Assembly: GCA_958420075.1 (NCBI GenBank)
Contig: CATZIM010000128.1
Coordinates: forward strand, 1-5,850
Direction: 5' to 3'
Source of the DNA: an uncultured Clostridia bacterium
Lineage (GTDB): Bacteria > Bacillota > Clostridia > Lachnospirales > Anaerotignaceae
Length of the DNA: 5,850 nt
Shown here: in pieces, positions 1-5,664 of the stretch
How the letters are laid out: each line of letters starts with the position of its first letter
How positions within the stretch are numbered: position 1 is the first letter of the stretch
Program-made: the position numbers and the translations under genes
The notes under the pieces: model-generated
The model's input: the letters and a program-made list of their open reading frames with translations, nothing else
Databases searched by the model: none
What the model was told of the DNA's origin: nothing

Positions 1-749
1 TGGAACGCAAAGGATATGCGGAAGAACAGACCATCAATTATTATCAGGTAGACCAGAAAGGGACCCTTTCTCCGGCGGCACTGCTGTCCGCCCTGCAGAA
101 CGCAGCCATTGACCATTCAGATACACTGGGCTACACACTGGATTATCTGGCGGAGCTTCAGTGCGGCTGGGCGGTCATCAACTGGCATATCATGGTATAC
201 CGTATGCCTGCCCATCGGGAAACCATCCGGCTGGAAACATGGAGCAACAAATGCCGGAAAATGCAGGCGGAAAGAGGATATTACCTCTTTGACGAAAAGG
301 GAGAAAAGATTGCCGACGGTATGTCCCGCTGGATCTATATGGATTTTGCAAAGCGCAAACCTACCAATGTGCCTGATGATATGATTGAGAAATACGGCAC
401 CAATCAGCCCCCTGCTATTGAAGGGGAAAAATTCCGTATGCCGCCTATGCCCGAAGGGGAACCCACGGCACAGCAGAGATTTACGGTGACCCGCAGGGAT
501 ACGGACACCAATGGCCATGCCAATAACGTGAAATATCTGGAATGGGCATTGGATGATGTGCCTGATGAAATTTATGACGGCATGACACTGAAGGACATCC
601 GTGTGGTATACCGGAAGGAATGCCGCAGAGGTGATGTGGTGCATACCAAAACTTTTGTGGAAGAAAAAGACGGCCAGTGGGAAACCATCACATTCATTTT
701 TGATGAAGAAGAAACCGTGTTGACGGAAATCGCTATTTTGTGGGCATAA
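1..749 (+). CDS. Acyl-ACP thioesterase (FatA/FatB-like), lacking only its first base
   Basis: Hydrolyses the thioester of acyl-ACP to release free fatty acid, ending or diverting type II fatty acid synthesis in the cytosol. The open frame runs from base 3 to the TAA at 747-749. Bases 1-2 are TG followed by GAA, so the start is most likely an ATG whose A lies just outside the window, giving about 249 aa, normal for bacterial members. The double hot-dog layout is visible. The N-terminal half carries NYYQVDQKGTLSP and a W..I-N-W strand run before RMPAHRETIRLETW. The C-terminal half carries DTDTNGHANNVKYLEW, with Asp169, Asn171 and His173 (counting the presumed Met) in the family D-x-N-x-H motif. 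Glu207-Cys208 in YRKECRRGD lies 34 residues after the His, the same spacing as the catalytic Glu in plant FatB. All key residues are present. Acyl-chain preference cannot be read from sequence. Its RBS and promoter lie outside the window. Confidence 0.93.
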   Translation, partial: ERKGYAEEQTINYYQVDQKGTLSPAALLSALQNAAIDHSDTLGYTLDYLAELQCGWAVINWHIMVYRMPAHRETIRLETWSNKCRKMQAERGYYLFDEKGEKIADGMSRWIYMDFAKRKPTNVPDDMIEKYGTNQPPAIEGEKFRMPPMPEGEPTAQQRFTVTRRDTDTNGHANNVKYLEWALDDVPDEIYDGMTLKDIRVVYRKECRRGDVVHTKTFVEEKDGQWETITFIFDEEETVLTEIAILWA

Positions 750-797
750 GAAAAGCGTCCGAATTGCGATGGGTAATAAAATCTCGATGAAAATAAG

Positions 798-842
798 AAA
801 GCTGAAATCCTTTGTATGGATTTCAGCTTTTTTGTTTTCTTA
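798..842. terminator. Bidirectional intrinsic terminator between the thioesterase and the MFS permease
   Basis: A perfect 13-bp stem (798-810 with 818-830) with a 7-nt loop is followed on the + strand by TTT-G-TTTT, which should stop the thioesterase transcript. Read on the - strand the same hairpin lies just past the permease stop (840-842). There it is followed by a T-rich but interrupted tract (TTTCTTATTTT), so it probably serves both convergent genes. Flanking bases 793-800 (ATAAGAAA) can also pair with 836-843 (TTTCTTAT). Confidence 0.85.
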
Positions 843-2036
843 TGATTCGACGCTTTTTTGCGTTTCAGAAAAGATAATGGGCCCTGTTTTTTCCGCGCCA
901 AGGAAGAAGCAGATCAGACCAATGACGGCAATGGCAGCTGTCACCAGGATAGCCGATGTGATGCCCCAAAGGGTGATGAAATGGCCGCAGAGAAAACTGC
1001 CTGCGATGTTGCCGATGGTGATGGCAATGGTAATCATTGCCTGCCCTTTTACTTTGTCCCCGGTAGGCAGAATGGCATTGGCATAGTAAACAGAAGCCGG
1101 TGTGAACAAGGCAAAGGAGAAAATCTGTGTCAGAAAAGCTGCGTAAATCATGGGCAGTGTGGGCGCCAAGGGAACAAGGACAGCTTTCAGCACAAAGAAA
1201 ATGGCTGTGAATCGCATGATATTGCCGCAGTCCCGTCCTTTGACGAATCTGGAAAAACCGACCATTACAAAAAATTCCAGAACGGCGGTGTATGCCATGA
1301 CCTGACCCAGTTCCTGATTGCCTTTGCCGATTTTCTGCAGAATCTGAATCATGTAGGTGTTGATGGCACTGTGGGAAATGAAAATGAGGATGATGCCCAG
1401 ACAGAGGACAGCAAACCGATGGTTTTCCCGCAGTATGGAAACGGTGCCCCGAGAGGACACGATGGATGAGCCGCTTCGTTTGGTTTCTGGAAATGCCTGC
1501 AATAATACCGCCATAAGCAGATACAGCAGACTGCCGATGACAGGCAGACAGCGCAGACCAAAAATCAGCGTCAAAGACCCAAGGAAAAAGGCAAGGACTG
1601 CATAGGACATGGAGCCGATGCCACGGGCAGCGCCGAAATTCAGATAATATCCGTTATTGAGCAGTTGCATGCCTAATGCGCTCAAAAGAGGCTGGAAGGC
1701 AAGATGCAGTAGAAGCAGAATCACATAACAAACGCCGGAAAGAGCTTGCTGTGGAAAGAAAAACAGCAGAACCATAGGGACAATGGTCAAAAGACAGATC
1801 AGCGTCATCAAAGACCGCAGAGAAAACCGCTTTCCCCGGTCAGCTGCCGCAGCCGCAAAGGGCTGAAATACTGCGGAAAAAACACAGGCCAGCGCAATGA
1901 GTGTGCCGACCTGTGAATCCGTGAATTTTCTGTCCAGAAGGAATACGGCGGCAAAGGTATAGATGGCGCCGTAACTCATCCAGTAGAGTCCCTGTAAGGC
2001 GCTGTAACAGTTGGAAATGTGTTTGGAACCGTTCAT
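840..2036 (-). CDS. MFS permease, 12 TM, of the MFS_1-like / LacY-NupG-like type
   Basis: A 398-aa integral membrane protein, about the usual size for a 12-helix major facilitator carrier, probably proton-coupled. Helices are seen roughly at 11-34, 43-64, 73-94, 99-121, 135-158 and 161-180. After a polar central loop (181-206) they continue at 207-230, 243-262, 275-293, 296-317, 334-357 and 361-380. The 2-3 loop has DRGKR (66-70), a short form of MFS motif A. The RGIGSMSYA stretch at 138-146 and the N-terminal YWMSYGAIYTF resemble the PF12832-like group that includes sugar and nucleoside symporters. Substrate cannot be assigned: transport of a sugar, nucleoside or drug are all possible. The ATG at 2034-2036 has a GAGGTG site (complement of 2045-2050) 8 nt upstream. 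It lies 38 bp after map on the same strand with no terminator between them, so probable operon with map. The function of that pairing is unclear. Confidence 0.9.
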   Translation of the reverse strand: MNGSKHISNCYSALQGLYWMSYGAIYTFAAVFLLDRKFTDSQVGTLIALACVFSAVFQPFAAAAADRGKRFSLRSLMTLICLLTIVPMVLLFFFPQQALSGVCYVILLLLHLAFQPLLSALGMQLLNNGYYLNFGAARGIGSMSYAVLAFFLGSLTLIFGLRCLPVIGSLLYLLMAVLLQAFPETKRSGSSIVSSRGTVSILRENHRFAVLCLGIILIFISHSAINTYMIQILQKIGKGNQELGQVMAYTAVLEFFVMVGFSRFVKGRDCGNIMRFTAIFFVLKAVLVPLAPTLPMIYAAFLTQIFSFALFTPASVYYANAILPTGDKVKGQAMITIAITIGNIAGSFLCGHFITLWGITSAILVTAAIAVIGLICFFLGAEKTGPIIFSETQKSVES

Positions 2037-2074
2037 AAATGCAACACCTCACGTTTTCATTTGTATGAATCAAA

Positions 2075-2944
2075 TCAATGGGTAATGATTTCTACGCCGT
2101 CTTCGGTAATGGCAACGGTGTATTCCCACTGAGCGGAAAGGGAACCGTCTTCTGTGTAGATGGTCCAGCCGTTTTCTTCATCCTGGAAGAAATCTTCTTC
2201 CCCTTCGTTTACCATGGGTTCGATGGTGAATACCATACCGGGAACCAGCAGCATGCCGGTGCCTTTTTTGCCGATGTGGCATACATAAGGTTCTTCGTGG
2301 AAGTCGTTGCCGACACCGTGACCGCCGATGTCATGAAGGACGGTATAGCCATGGGCATAAACGTGTTTACTGATAACTTCGCCGATGTCACCCAGATGAC
2401 CCCAGGGTTTTACTTCTGCCAGCGCCAGGTCAACAGATTCTTTTGTGACTTCCACCAGTTTTTTGGCTTCGTCGCTGACCTGACCAATGCAGAACATACG
2501 GGATGCGTCTGCGTAATAACCATCCAGAATGGTGGTAACGTCTACGTTGATGATGTCCCCATCCTGGAGGATTTCATCGGGAGAGGGGATACCGTGGCAG
2601 ATGACATCGTTTACAGATGTGCAGACACTCTTAGGGAATCCGCAGTAGTTCAGAGGTGCGGGAATGCCGCCGTGAGCGATGGTGTATTCATGTACCAGTT
2701 TGTTGATGTCTTCTGTGGACATGCCTGCGTGGATGTTTTCCGCTACCATGTCCAAAATTTCTGTGTTCAGTTTACCGGCTTTGCGGATACCTTCCAGCTG
2801 AGCCGGTGTTTTGATGAGGGAATGGGGAGGCACTTTTTCCCCTTTTGCTTTCAGTTCTGCCAGTTTTTCATCAAAATCTGCGTGGCAGACTTTATATTTT
2901 TTTCCGCTGCCGCACCAGCAGGGATCGTTGCGTCCGATTTTCAT
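2075..2944 (-). CDS. map: Methionine aminopeptidase type I with N-terminal SEC-C zinc motif
   Basis: Removes the initiator Met from nascent proteins in the cytosol as a dinuclear metal hydrolase. The 289-aa product begins with a SEC-C motif (C9-x-C11, then C20-H21, inside GSGKKYK), which in SecA and many other proteins binds Zn and supports contact with partners such as ribosome-associated proteins. The catalytic domain starts near residue 45. All five metal ligands are present with spacings like the E. coli enzyme: Asp135, Asp146 (11 apart), His209 in GGHGVG, Glu242 in FTIEPM and Glu274 in SAQWEYT. The substrate-site His117 (VICHGIP) and His216 (FHEEP) are also there. SEC-C-extended MetAPs are known in clostridia and Chlamydia, so this is a known architecture. 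The ATG at 2942-2944 has a GAAAGGA site (complement of 2954-2960) 9 nt upstream. It is transcribed divergently from cysK, and the MFS permease follows 38 bp downstream. A complete and apparently functional gene. Confidence 0.97.
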   Translation of the reverse strand: MKIGRNDPCWCGSGKKYKVCHADFDEKLAELKAKGEKVPPHSLIKTPAQLEGIRKAGKLNTEILDMVAENIHAGMSTEDINKLVHEYTIAHGGIPAPLNYCGFPKSVCTSVNDVICHGIPSPDEILQDGDIINVDVTTILDGYYADASRMFCIGQVSDEAKKLVEVTKESVDLALAEVKPWGHLGDIGEVISKHVYAHGYTVLHDIGGHGVGNDFHEEPYVCHIGKKGTGMLLVPGMVFTIEPMVNEGEEDFFQDEENGWTIYTEDGSLSAQWEYTVAITEDGVEIITH

Positions 2945-2991
2945 TTGAATCGTTCCTTTCTATATCTCAATCAATGAATATTTCCATTAAA

Positions 2992-3020
2992 ATACTAGCA
3001 CAAAAAAAGAGCGTATACAA
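2992..3020 (-). promoter_or_regulatory. Candidate sigma-A promoter of map (extended -10)
   Basis: Read on the - strand there is a TTGTAT -35 (complement of 3015-3020), a 17-nt spacer and TAGTAT -10 (complement of 2992-2997). The -10 is preceded by TG-C, an extended -10 that would offset the weak -35. Predicted start is about 40 nt before the map ATG. Each hexamer departs from consensus, so this is a prediction only. Confidence 0.45.
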
Positions 3021-3040
3021 GGAAAAGAAAGCAACTTCCC

Positions 3041-3073
3041 CATAAGAAAACATCGGTTCTTTGTTTTCTTATG
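3041..3073. repeat. Perfect 12-bp inverted repeat in the map-cysK divergent region
   Basis: Arms 3041-3052 (CATAAGAAAACA) and 3062-3073 (TGTTTTCTTATG) are exact reverse complements around a 9-base centre. No T-run follows on either strand, so it does not look like an intrinsic terminator. It lies about 20 bp upstream of the proposed map -35 and about 83 bp upstream of the cysK -35. It could be a regulator site or a relic, and no binding family is recognised. Confidence 0.6.
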
Positions 3074-3156
3074 AAGATGCCGCAAATAGCGAAGTTTATT
3101 TGAAGGCAGCGGCGGAATGTGGTAATATGAGAACAGATGCAGGCTGAAAAAATAGC

Positions 3157-3185
3157 TTGACATATAAAACCTATAGTGATACTAT
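3157..3185 (+). promoter_or_regulatory. Sigma-A promoter of cysK
   Basis: A perfect TTGACA -35 (3157-3162), a 17-bp spacer and TACTAT -10 (3180-3185, 4 of 6 consensus). Predicted transcription start is near 3191-3193, giving a leader of only about 22-24 nt. That leaves no room for a T-box or SAM riboswitch, so regulation should act at initiation. Confidence 0.75.
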
Positions 3186-3190
3186 GATTA
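3167..3190. promoter_or_regulatory. Possible operator overlapping the cysK -10 box
   Basis: ATAGT (3173-3177) and ACTAT (3181-3185) are perfect inverted arms around GAT, centred on the spacer/-10 junction and flanked by AAAACC and GATTAAAA. A repressor bound here would block RNA polymerase. In Firmicutes, cysteine-synthesis genes are often controlled by Rrf2-family regulators such as CymR, which bind AT-rich dyads near the promoter. Assigning this site to that family is inference, and the arms are short. Confidence 0.3.
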
Positions 3191-3200
3191 AAAATCGCGG

Positions 3201-3206
3201 AAAGGA
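3201..3206 (+). promoter_or_regulatory. cysK ribosome binding site; fixes the start at 3215
   Basis: AAAGGA at 3201-3206, in GGAAAGGA, is 8 nt from the ATG at 3215-3217. An earlier in-frame ATG at 3206-3208 shares its first base with this Shine-Dalgarno site and would have no RBS of its own. The extra N-terminal Met-Ile-Pro should therefore not be annotated. Confidence 0.85.
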
Positions 3207-3214
3207 TGATTCCC

Positions 3215-4147
3215 ATGGCAAAGATTTACAAAAATATAGAAGAATTGATCGGCAAAACGCCGTTACTGGAACTGACACACTTGGAAGAAATCCATAATCT
3301 GGATGCAACAGTTTTGGCAAAAGTGGAGTTTTTGAACCCCGGCGGCAGTGCCAAAGACCGTGTAGCAAAGAAAATGGTGGAAGATGCAGAAGCAAAAGGC
3401 ATTTTGAAAGCAGGCGCTACCATCATCGAACCTACCAGCGGCAATACTGGCATTGGTCTGGCAGTTATGGCAGCGGCAAGAGGCTATAGAGCCATCATCG
3501 TTATGCCTGACAGCATGAGTATGGAACGCCGTCTGCTGATGTCTGCTTTTGGTGCGGAACTGGTGCTGACAGAAGGTGCAAAAGGCATGGCTGGTGCCAT
3601 TGCCAAAGCGGAAGAACTGGCAAAAGAAATCCCCGGTGCGTTTATTCCCGGACAGTTTGATAACCCTGCAAACCCTCAGGCGCATTATGAAACCACAGGC
3701 CCTGAAATCTACGAAGATACCGACGGCAAAGTGGATATTTTTGTGGCAGGCATTGGTACCGGCGGCACCATCACTGGTGTAGGCCGTTATCTGAGAGAAA
3801 AGAATCCCGATGTGCAGATCATCGGCGTGGAACCCGCTTCCTCTCCTCTGCTGACAGAAGGCAGAGCCGGCAGCCATGGTCTGCAGGGCATCGGCGCAAA
3901 CTTTGTACCTTCCATTCTGGATACAAAGCTGTATAACGAAATTATCACTGTTACAGAAGAAGCGGCTTATGCTGCAGGCAGAGAAGTGGCACAGAAGGAA
4001 GGTCTGCTGGTGGGCATTTCCTCCGGTGCAGCCATCCATGCGGCTCTGGAAGTGGCAAAACGTCCCGAAAATAAGGGCAAGAACATTGTGGTTCTGCTGC
4101 CCGATACTGGAGACAGATATTTGTCCACACCTATGTTTCAAGCATAA
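3215..4147 (+). CDS. cysK: Cysteine synthase A (O-acetylserine sulfhydrylase)
   Basis: PLP enzyme that makes L-cysteine from O-acetylserine and sulfide in the cytosol. At 310 aa it is the normal length for the CysK type and has no CBS or other extension. Key elements from the start at 3215: Lys47 in NPGGSAKDR (Schiff base to PLP), TSGNTG at 74-79 (substrate loop), GTGGTITG at 181-188 (PLP phosphate loop), Ser270 in GISSGAA (contacts the pyridine nitrogen) and the C-terminal LPDTGDRYLST. These favour an OAS sulfhydrylase over cystathionine beta-synthase or threonine synthase relatives. Some CysK-like proteins prefer O-phosphoserine or act as CysM, and that fine specificity is not settled by motifs alone. 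The gene stands alone between its own promoter and a strong terminator. No cysE is present in the window. Intact, with no sign of damage. Confidence 0.97.
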   Translation: MAKIYKNIEELIGKTPLLELTHLEEIHNLDATVLAKVEFLNPGGSAKDRVAKKMVEDAEAKGILKAGATIIEPTSGNTGIGLAVMAAARGYRAIIVMPDSMSMERRLLMSAFGAELVLTEGAKGMAGAIAKAEELAKEIPGAFIPGQFDNPANPQAHYETTGPEIYEDTDGKVDIFVAGIGTGGTITGVGRYLREKNPDVQIIGVEPASSPLLTEGRAGSHGLQGIGANFVPSILDTKLYNEIITVTEEAAYAAGREVAQKEGLLVGISSGAAIHAALEVAKRPENKGKNIVVLLPDTGDRYLSTPMFQA

Positions 4148-4155
4148 AGTATAAC

Positions 4156-4194
4156 AAAAAAGCGTTTTCGGTTTTTGCCGAAAACGCTTTTTTT
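4156..4194. terminator. Bidirectional intrinsic terminator between cysK and ytvI
   Basis: A perfect 16-bp stem (4156-4171 with 4178-4194, including the A6/T7 flanks) encloses a 6-nt loop. The GC-rich core is GCGTTTTCGG/CCGAAAACGC, with T7 at the + side exit and T6 at the - side exit. The ytvI stop codon (4193-4195) overlaps the + side T-run. It ends both convergent transcripts. Confidence 0.95.
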
Positions 4195-5257
4195 ATGTGG
4201 TTGGTGGTTTTTCACGGGTCTGGAAGTATGCCTGCAGCATAACGGCAATGACAGGTCCCAGAATCAGACCCCAGAAGCCAATGCATTTATAGCCGAAGTA
4301 CATGGAAAACAGTGTCAGCAACGGATGCAGACCAATCTGTGTACCAAGAATTTTCGGCTGCATGATCTGCCGCATGATCTGTACGGCGGCGTAAATAACC
4401 ATATAGCCAATGGCAAGCTTGGGAGAGCCAAGAATCAGATGGATGACGGCTCCCGGCCAGAGAATGAATCCGCTGCCAAAGAAAGGCAGGGCATCAATGA
4501 TGGCGATAATGACGCTGAGCAGCAGAGCGAATGGAGAACGCAGCACCATAAGGCCGATGAATGTGATGGCAAAGGTGTAAATCATCAGAATTAGCTGTGT
4601 TTTGATATAGCCCCATACGGATGTTTTCAAGTTCCGCTTTGTATTATGGATGGAAGTGCGGAACAGGGAAAGCACATATTTTTCATAAAGACTGCGAATT
4701 AGAACTGCGTCTTTTGTGAAGAAATAGGAGGACAACAGCGCAATGAGCACACCCAGCAGAAAATTCGGTACGGAAGTCAGGGAAGAAGAACCTGTGCTCT
4801 GCACCAGAGAAAGCAGTATGGAGGACAGATTGCCCCGCAGCTGTTCTGTGGAATTCTGTATGAGATTCTGCAGCGGGTCAGGCAGTACCACCAGCAGACT
4901 GTCCAACTGTGTCCAGAAGCGATTCAATGCGTTTTGGATCAGAAGCATGTATTGGGGCATGAGCCGCAGGAAAGACTGAGCCTGTGCGGCGATGCGGTTG
5001 CCGATAAGAGCAACAAAAAGGGAGATAAGCCCCAAAAACAATAGGATGCAGAACAAAGACGCGATCCAGCGGGGAATGTGCCGCTTTTCCAGATAAGTCG
5101 CCAAAGGGCGGAACATAAGGCTCAGAAGCCAGCCCACCAAAAAAGGCAGAAAAATCGGGAACAAGTAGCGGAAAAAGAGAAAACAAAACAATATAGTGCC
5201 GCCCAGAATGAGAAAATCCTGGAGAGCCTGTCTGTTTTTCAAATAAAAATCGCGCAT
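4193..5257 (-). CDS. ytvI: AI-2E family permease, YtvI-like sporulation membrane protein
   Basis: A 354-aa polytopic membrane protein of the AI-2E/PerM exporter family (PF01594). Hydrophobic segments lie near 13-30, 33-50, 64-86, 165-181, 217-238, 245-266, 283-297 and 308-342. A long amphipathic stretch (about 90-160) lies between the third and fourth, as usual in this family. Family signatures are IIDALPFFGSG (253-263), QPKILGTQIGLHPL (300-313) and GLILGP (330-335). Length and C-terminal motifs fit the YtvI subgroup found in spore formers; the exact role and cargo in sporulation are unknown to me. The start is the ATG at 5255-5257. A longer reading from a TTG at 5275 is rejected because that TTG leads directly into the Shine-Dalgarno GGGAGGTGA. 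It appears monocistronic, with a terminator on each side. YtvI identity is less certain than family membership: other paralogues (YdbI, YrrI, YueF types) share the fold. Confidence 0.85.
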   Translation of the reverse strand: MRDFYLKNRQALQDFLILGGTILFCFLFFRYLFPIFLPFLVGWLLSLMFRPLATYLEKRHIPRWIASLFCILLFLGLISLFVALIGNRIAAQAQSFLRLMPQYMLLIQNALNRFWTQLDSLLVVLPDPLQNLIQNSTEQLRGNLSSILLSLVQSTGSSSLTSVPNFLLGVLIALLSSYFFTKDAVLIRSLYEKYVLSLFRTSIHNTKRNLKTSVWGYIKTQLILMIYTFAITFIGLMVLRSPFALLLSVIIAIIDALPFFGSGFILWPGAVIHLILGSPKLAIGYMVIYAAVQIMRQIMQPKILGTQIGLHPLLTLFSMYFGYKCIGFWGLILGPVIAVMLQAYFQTREKPPTT

Positions 5258-5264
5258 ACGGCGG

Positions 5265-5273
5265 TCACCTCCC
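5265..5273 (-). promoter_or_regulatory. ytvI ribosome binding site; fixes the start at 5257
   Basis: The complement reads GGGAGGTGA, nearly ideal anti-16S pairing, about 8-9 nt before the ATG at 5255-5257. It overlaps the codons that follow the upstream TTG, so translation must begin downstream of it. Confidence 0.9.
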
Positions 5274-5314
5274 AATGCTGTGCGTCATACACAAGCATAT
5301 GAATCTTACTTCTT

Positions 5315-5320
5315 ATTATA
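5315..5320 (-). promoter_or_regulatory. Possible -10 element of the ytvI promoter
   Basis: The complement is a perfect TATAAT, about 58 bp before the ytvI ATG and between the cotJC-remnant terminator and ytvI. No convincing TTGACA lies 16-18 bp upstream. An overlapping sigma-E-like reading (TTATAAT, 13 bp, CATATGCT) is possible and would suit a sporulation gene, but it is weak. Neither is established. Confidence 0.3.
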
Positions 5321-5382
5321 AGACTTTTTCACAGAAAGAACACGTTTTTTTCTATGATTTTCATGAAAAGAAAAAGCAGTAC

Positions 5383-5422
5383 AAAAAAACAGGAAGCCTG
5401 TTGGAGATAACAGGGCTTCCTG
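5383..5422 (-). terminator. Intrinsic terminator behind the cotJC remnant
   Basis: A 13-bp stem (5390-5402 with 5409-5422, one bulged G on the right arm) with a 6-nt loop. On the - strand it is followed directly by a T7 run (complement of 5383-5389). It insulates ytvI from transcription coming from the right. The terminator is intact although the gene before it is truncated. Confidence 0.9.
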
Positions 5423-5443
5423 CTGTTTTTTGGAGGGATTTGT

Positions 5444-5629
5444 TTATTTGTTCTGGAAGAACCAGTGTTTCTGATTCAGATGATCTCTGGCGATTTCCAG
5501 TGCTTCGCCGAACCGCTGGAAGTGCACCACTTCCCGTTCCCGCAGGAACCGCAGGGGGGCCAGAACATCCGGGTCTTCCGCCAGATCAATGAGGTATTCG
5601 TAGGTACTGCGGGCTTTCTGCTCTGCTGC
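5444..5629 (-). pseudogene. cotJC: 3' remnant of a cotJC-like manganese-catalase-family spore coat gene
   Basis: About 61 codons plus TAA match the C-terminal part of CotJC/manganese catalase proteins: AAEQKARSTYEYLIDLAEDP, then FLREREVVHFQRFGEALEIA. The Glu of AAEQ and the His of VVHFQRF are 33 residues apart, the spacing of the second-half manganese ligands in known Mn catalases. The first-half ligands (two Glu and a His) and roughly two thirds of the usual protein are absent. Upstream in the same frame the translation becomes unrelated (GIGRCTSILPIRRRHRNDQL), while another frame carries a different gene. No ATG with an RBS opens this frame; the only long reading starts at a TTG at 5749 inside that other gene. 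It is therefore a broken gene. The exact breakpoint, about 5625-5645, is uncertain. GC is about 55% by my count, against about 41% to its right. Confidence 0.82.
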
Positions 5630-5664
5630 ACCTTTGAAAATGTCATGTGGGAAATGATGTAATG

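Noticed and set aside
117..644. A 175-codon open frame on the - strand opposite the thioesterase
   Set aside because: The + frame has the D-x-N-x-H and E-C active-site pattern; the opposite frame has nothing recognisable.
858..1469. A 203-codon open frame on the + strand opposite the MFS gene
   Set aside because: Shadow of the permease; polar, motif-free translation, while the - frame gives 12 clean membrane helices with an RBS.
2078..2977. A 299-codon open frame on the + strand opposite map
   Set aside because: It is the antisense shadow of map, whose - strand frame carries all MetAP catalytic residues and an RBS. The + frame has no recognisable motif and a Phe/Val/Cys-rich composition typical of shadows.
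3061..3147. A 28-aa protein-like frame upstream of cysK (TTG start, ending NMRTDAG)
   Set aside because: The composition looks plausible, but there is no Shine-Dalgarno site, the start would be TTG inside the inverted repeat, and it lies upstream of the cysK promoter with no promoter of its own. It may be a decayed relic; not supportable as a gene.
3186..3214. A T-box or SAM riboswitch for cysK
   Set aside because: The leader predicted from the TTGACA/TACTAT promoter is only about 22-24 nt, and no terminator or antiterminator precedes the gene.
2995..3216. A 73-aa hydrophobic frame on the - strand across the map-cysK intergenic region
   Set aside because: It starts within the cysK start region and runs through both predicted promoters. 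No RBS-led ATG supports it, and its hydrophobic look follows from T-rich DNA.
3263..4141. A 292-codon open frame on the - strand opposite cysK
   Set aside because: Antisense shadow of cysK, rich in His, Cys and Phe, with no motif of its own. The + frame is unambiguous.
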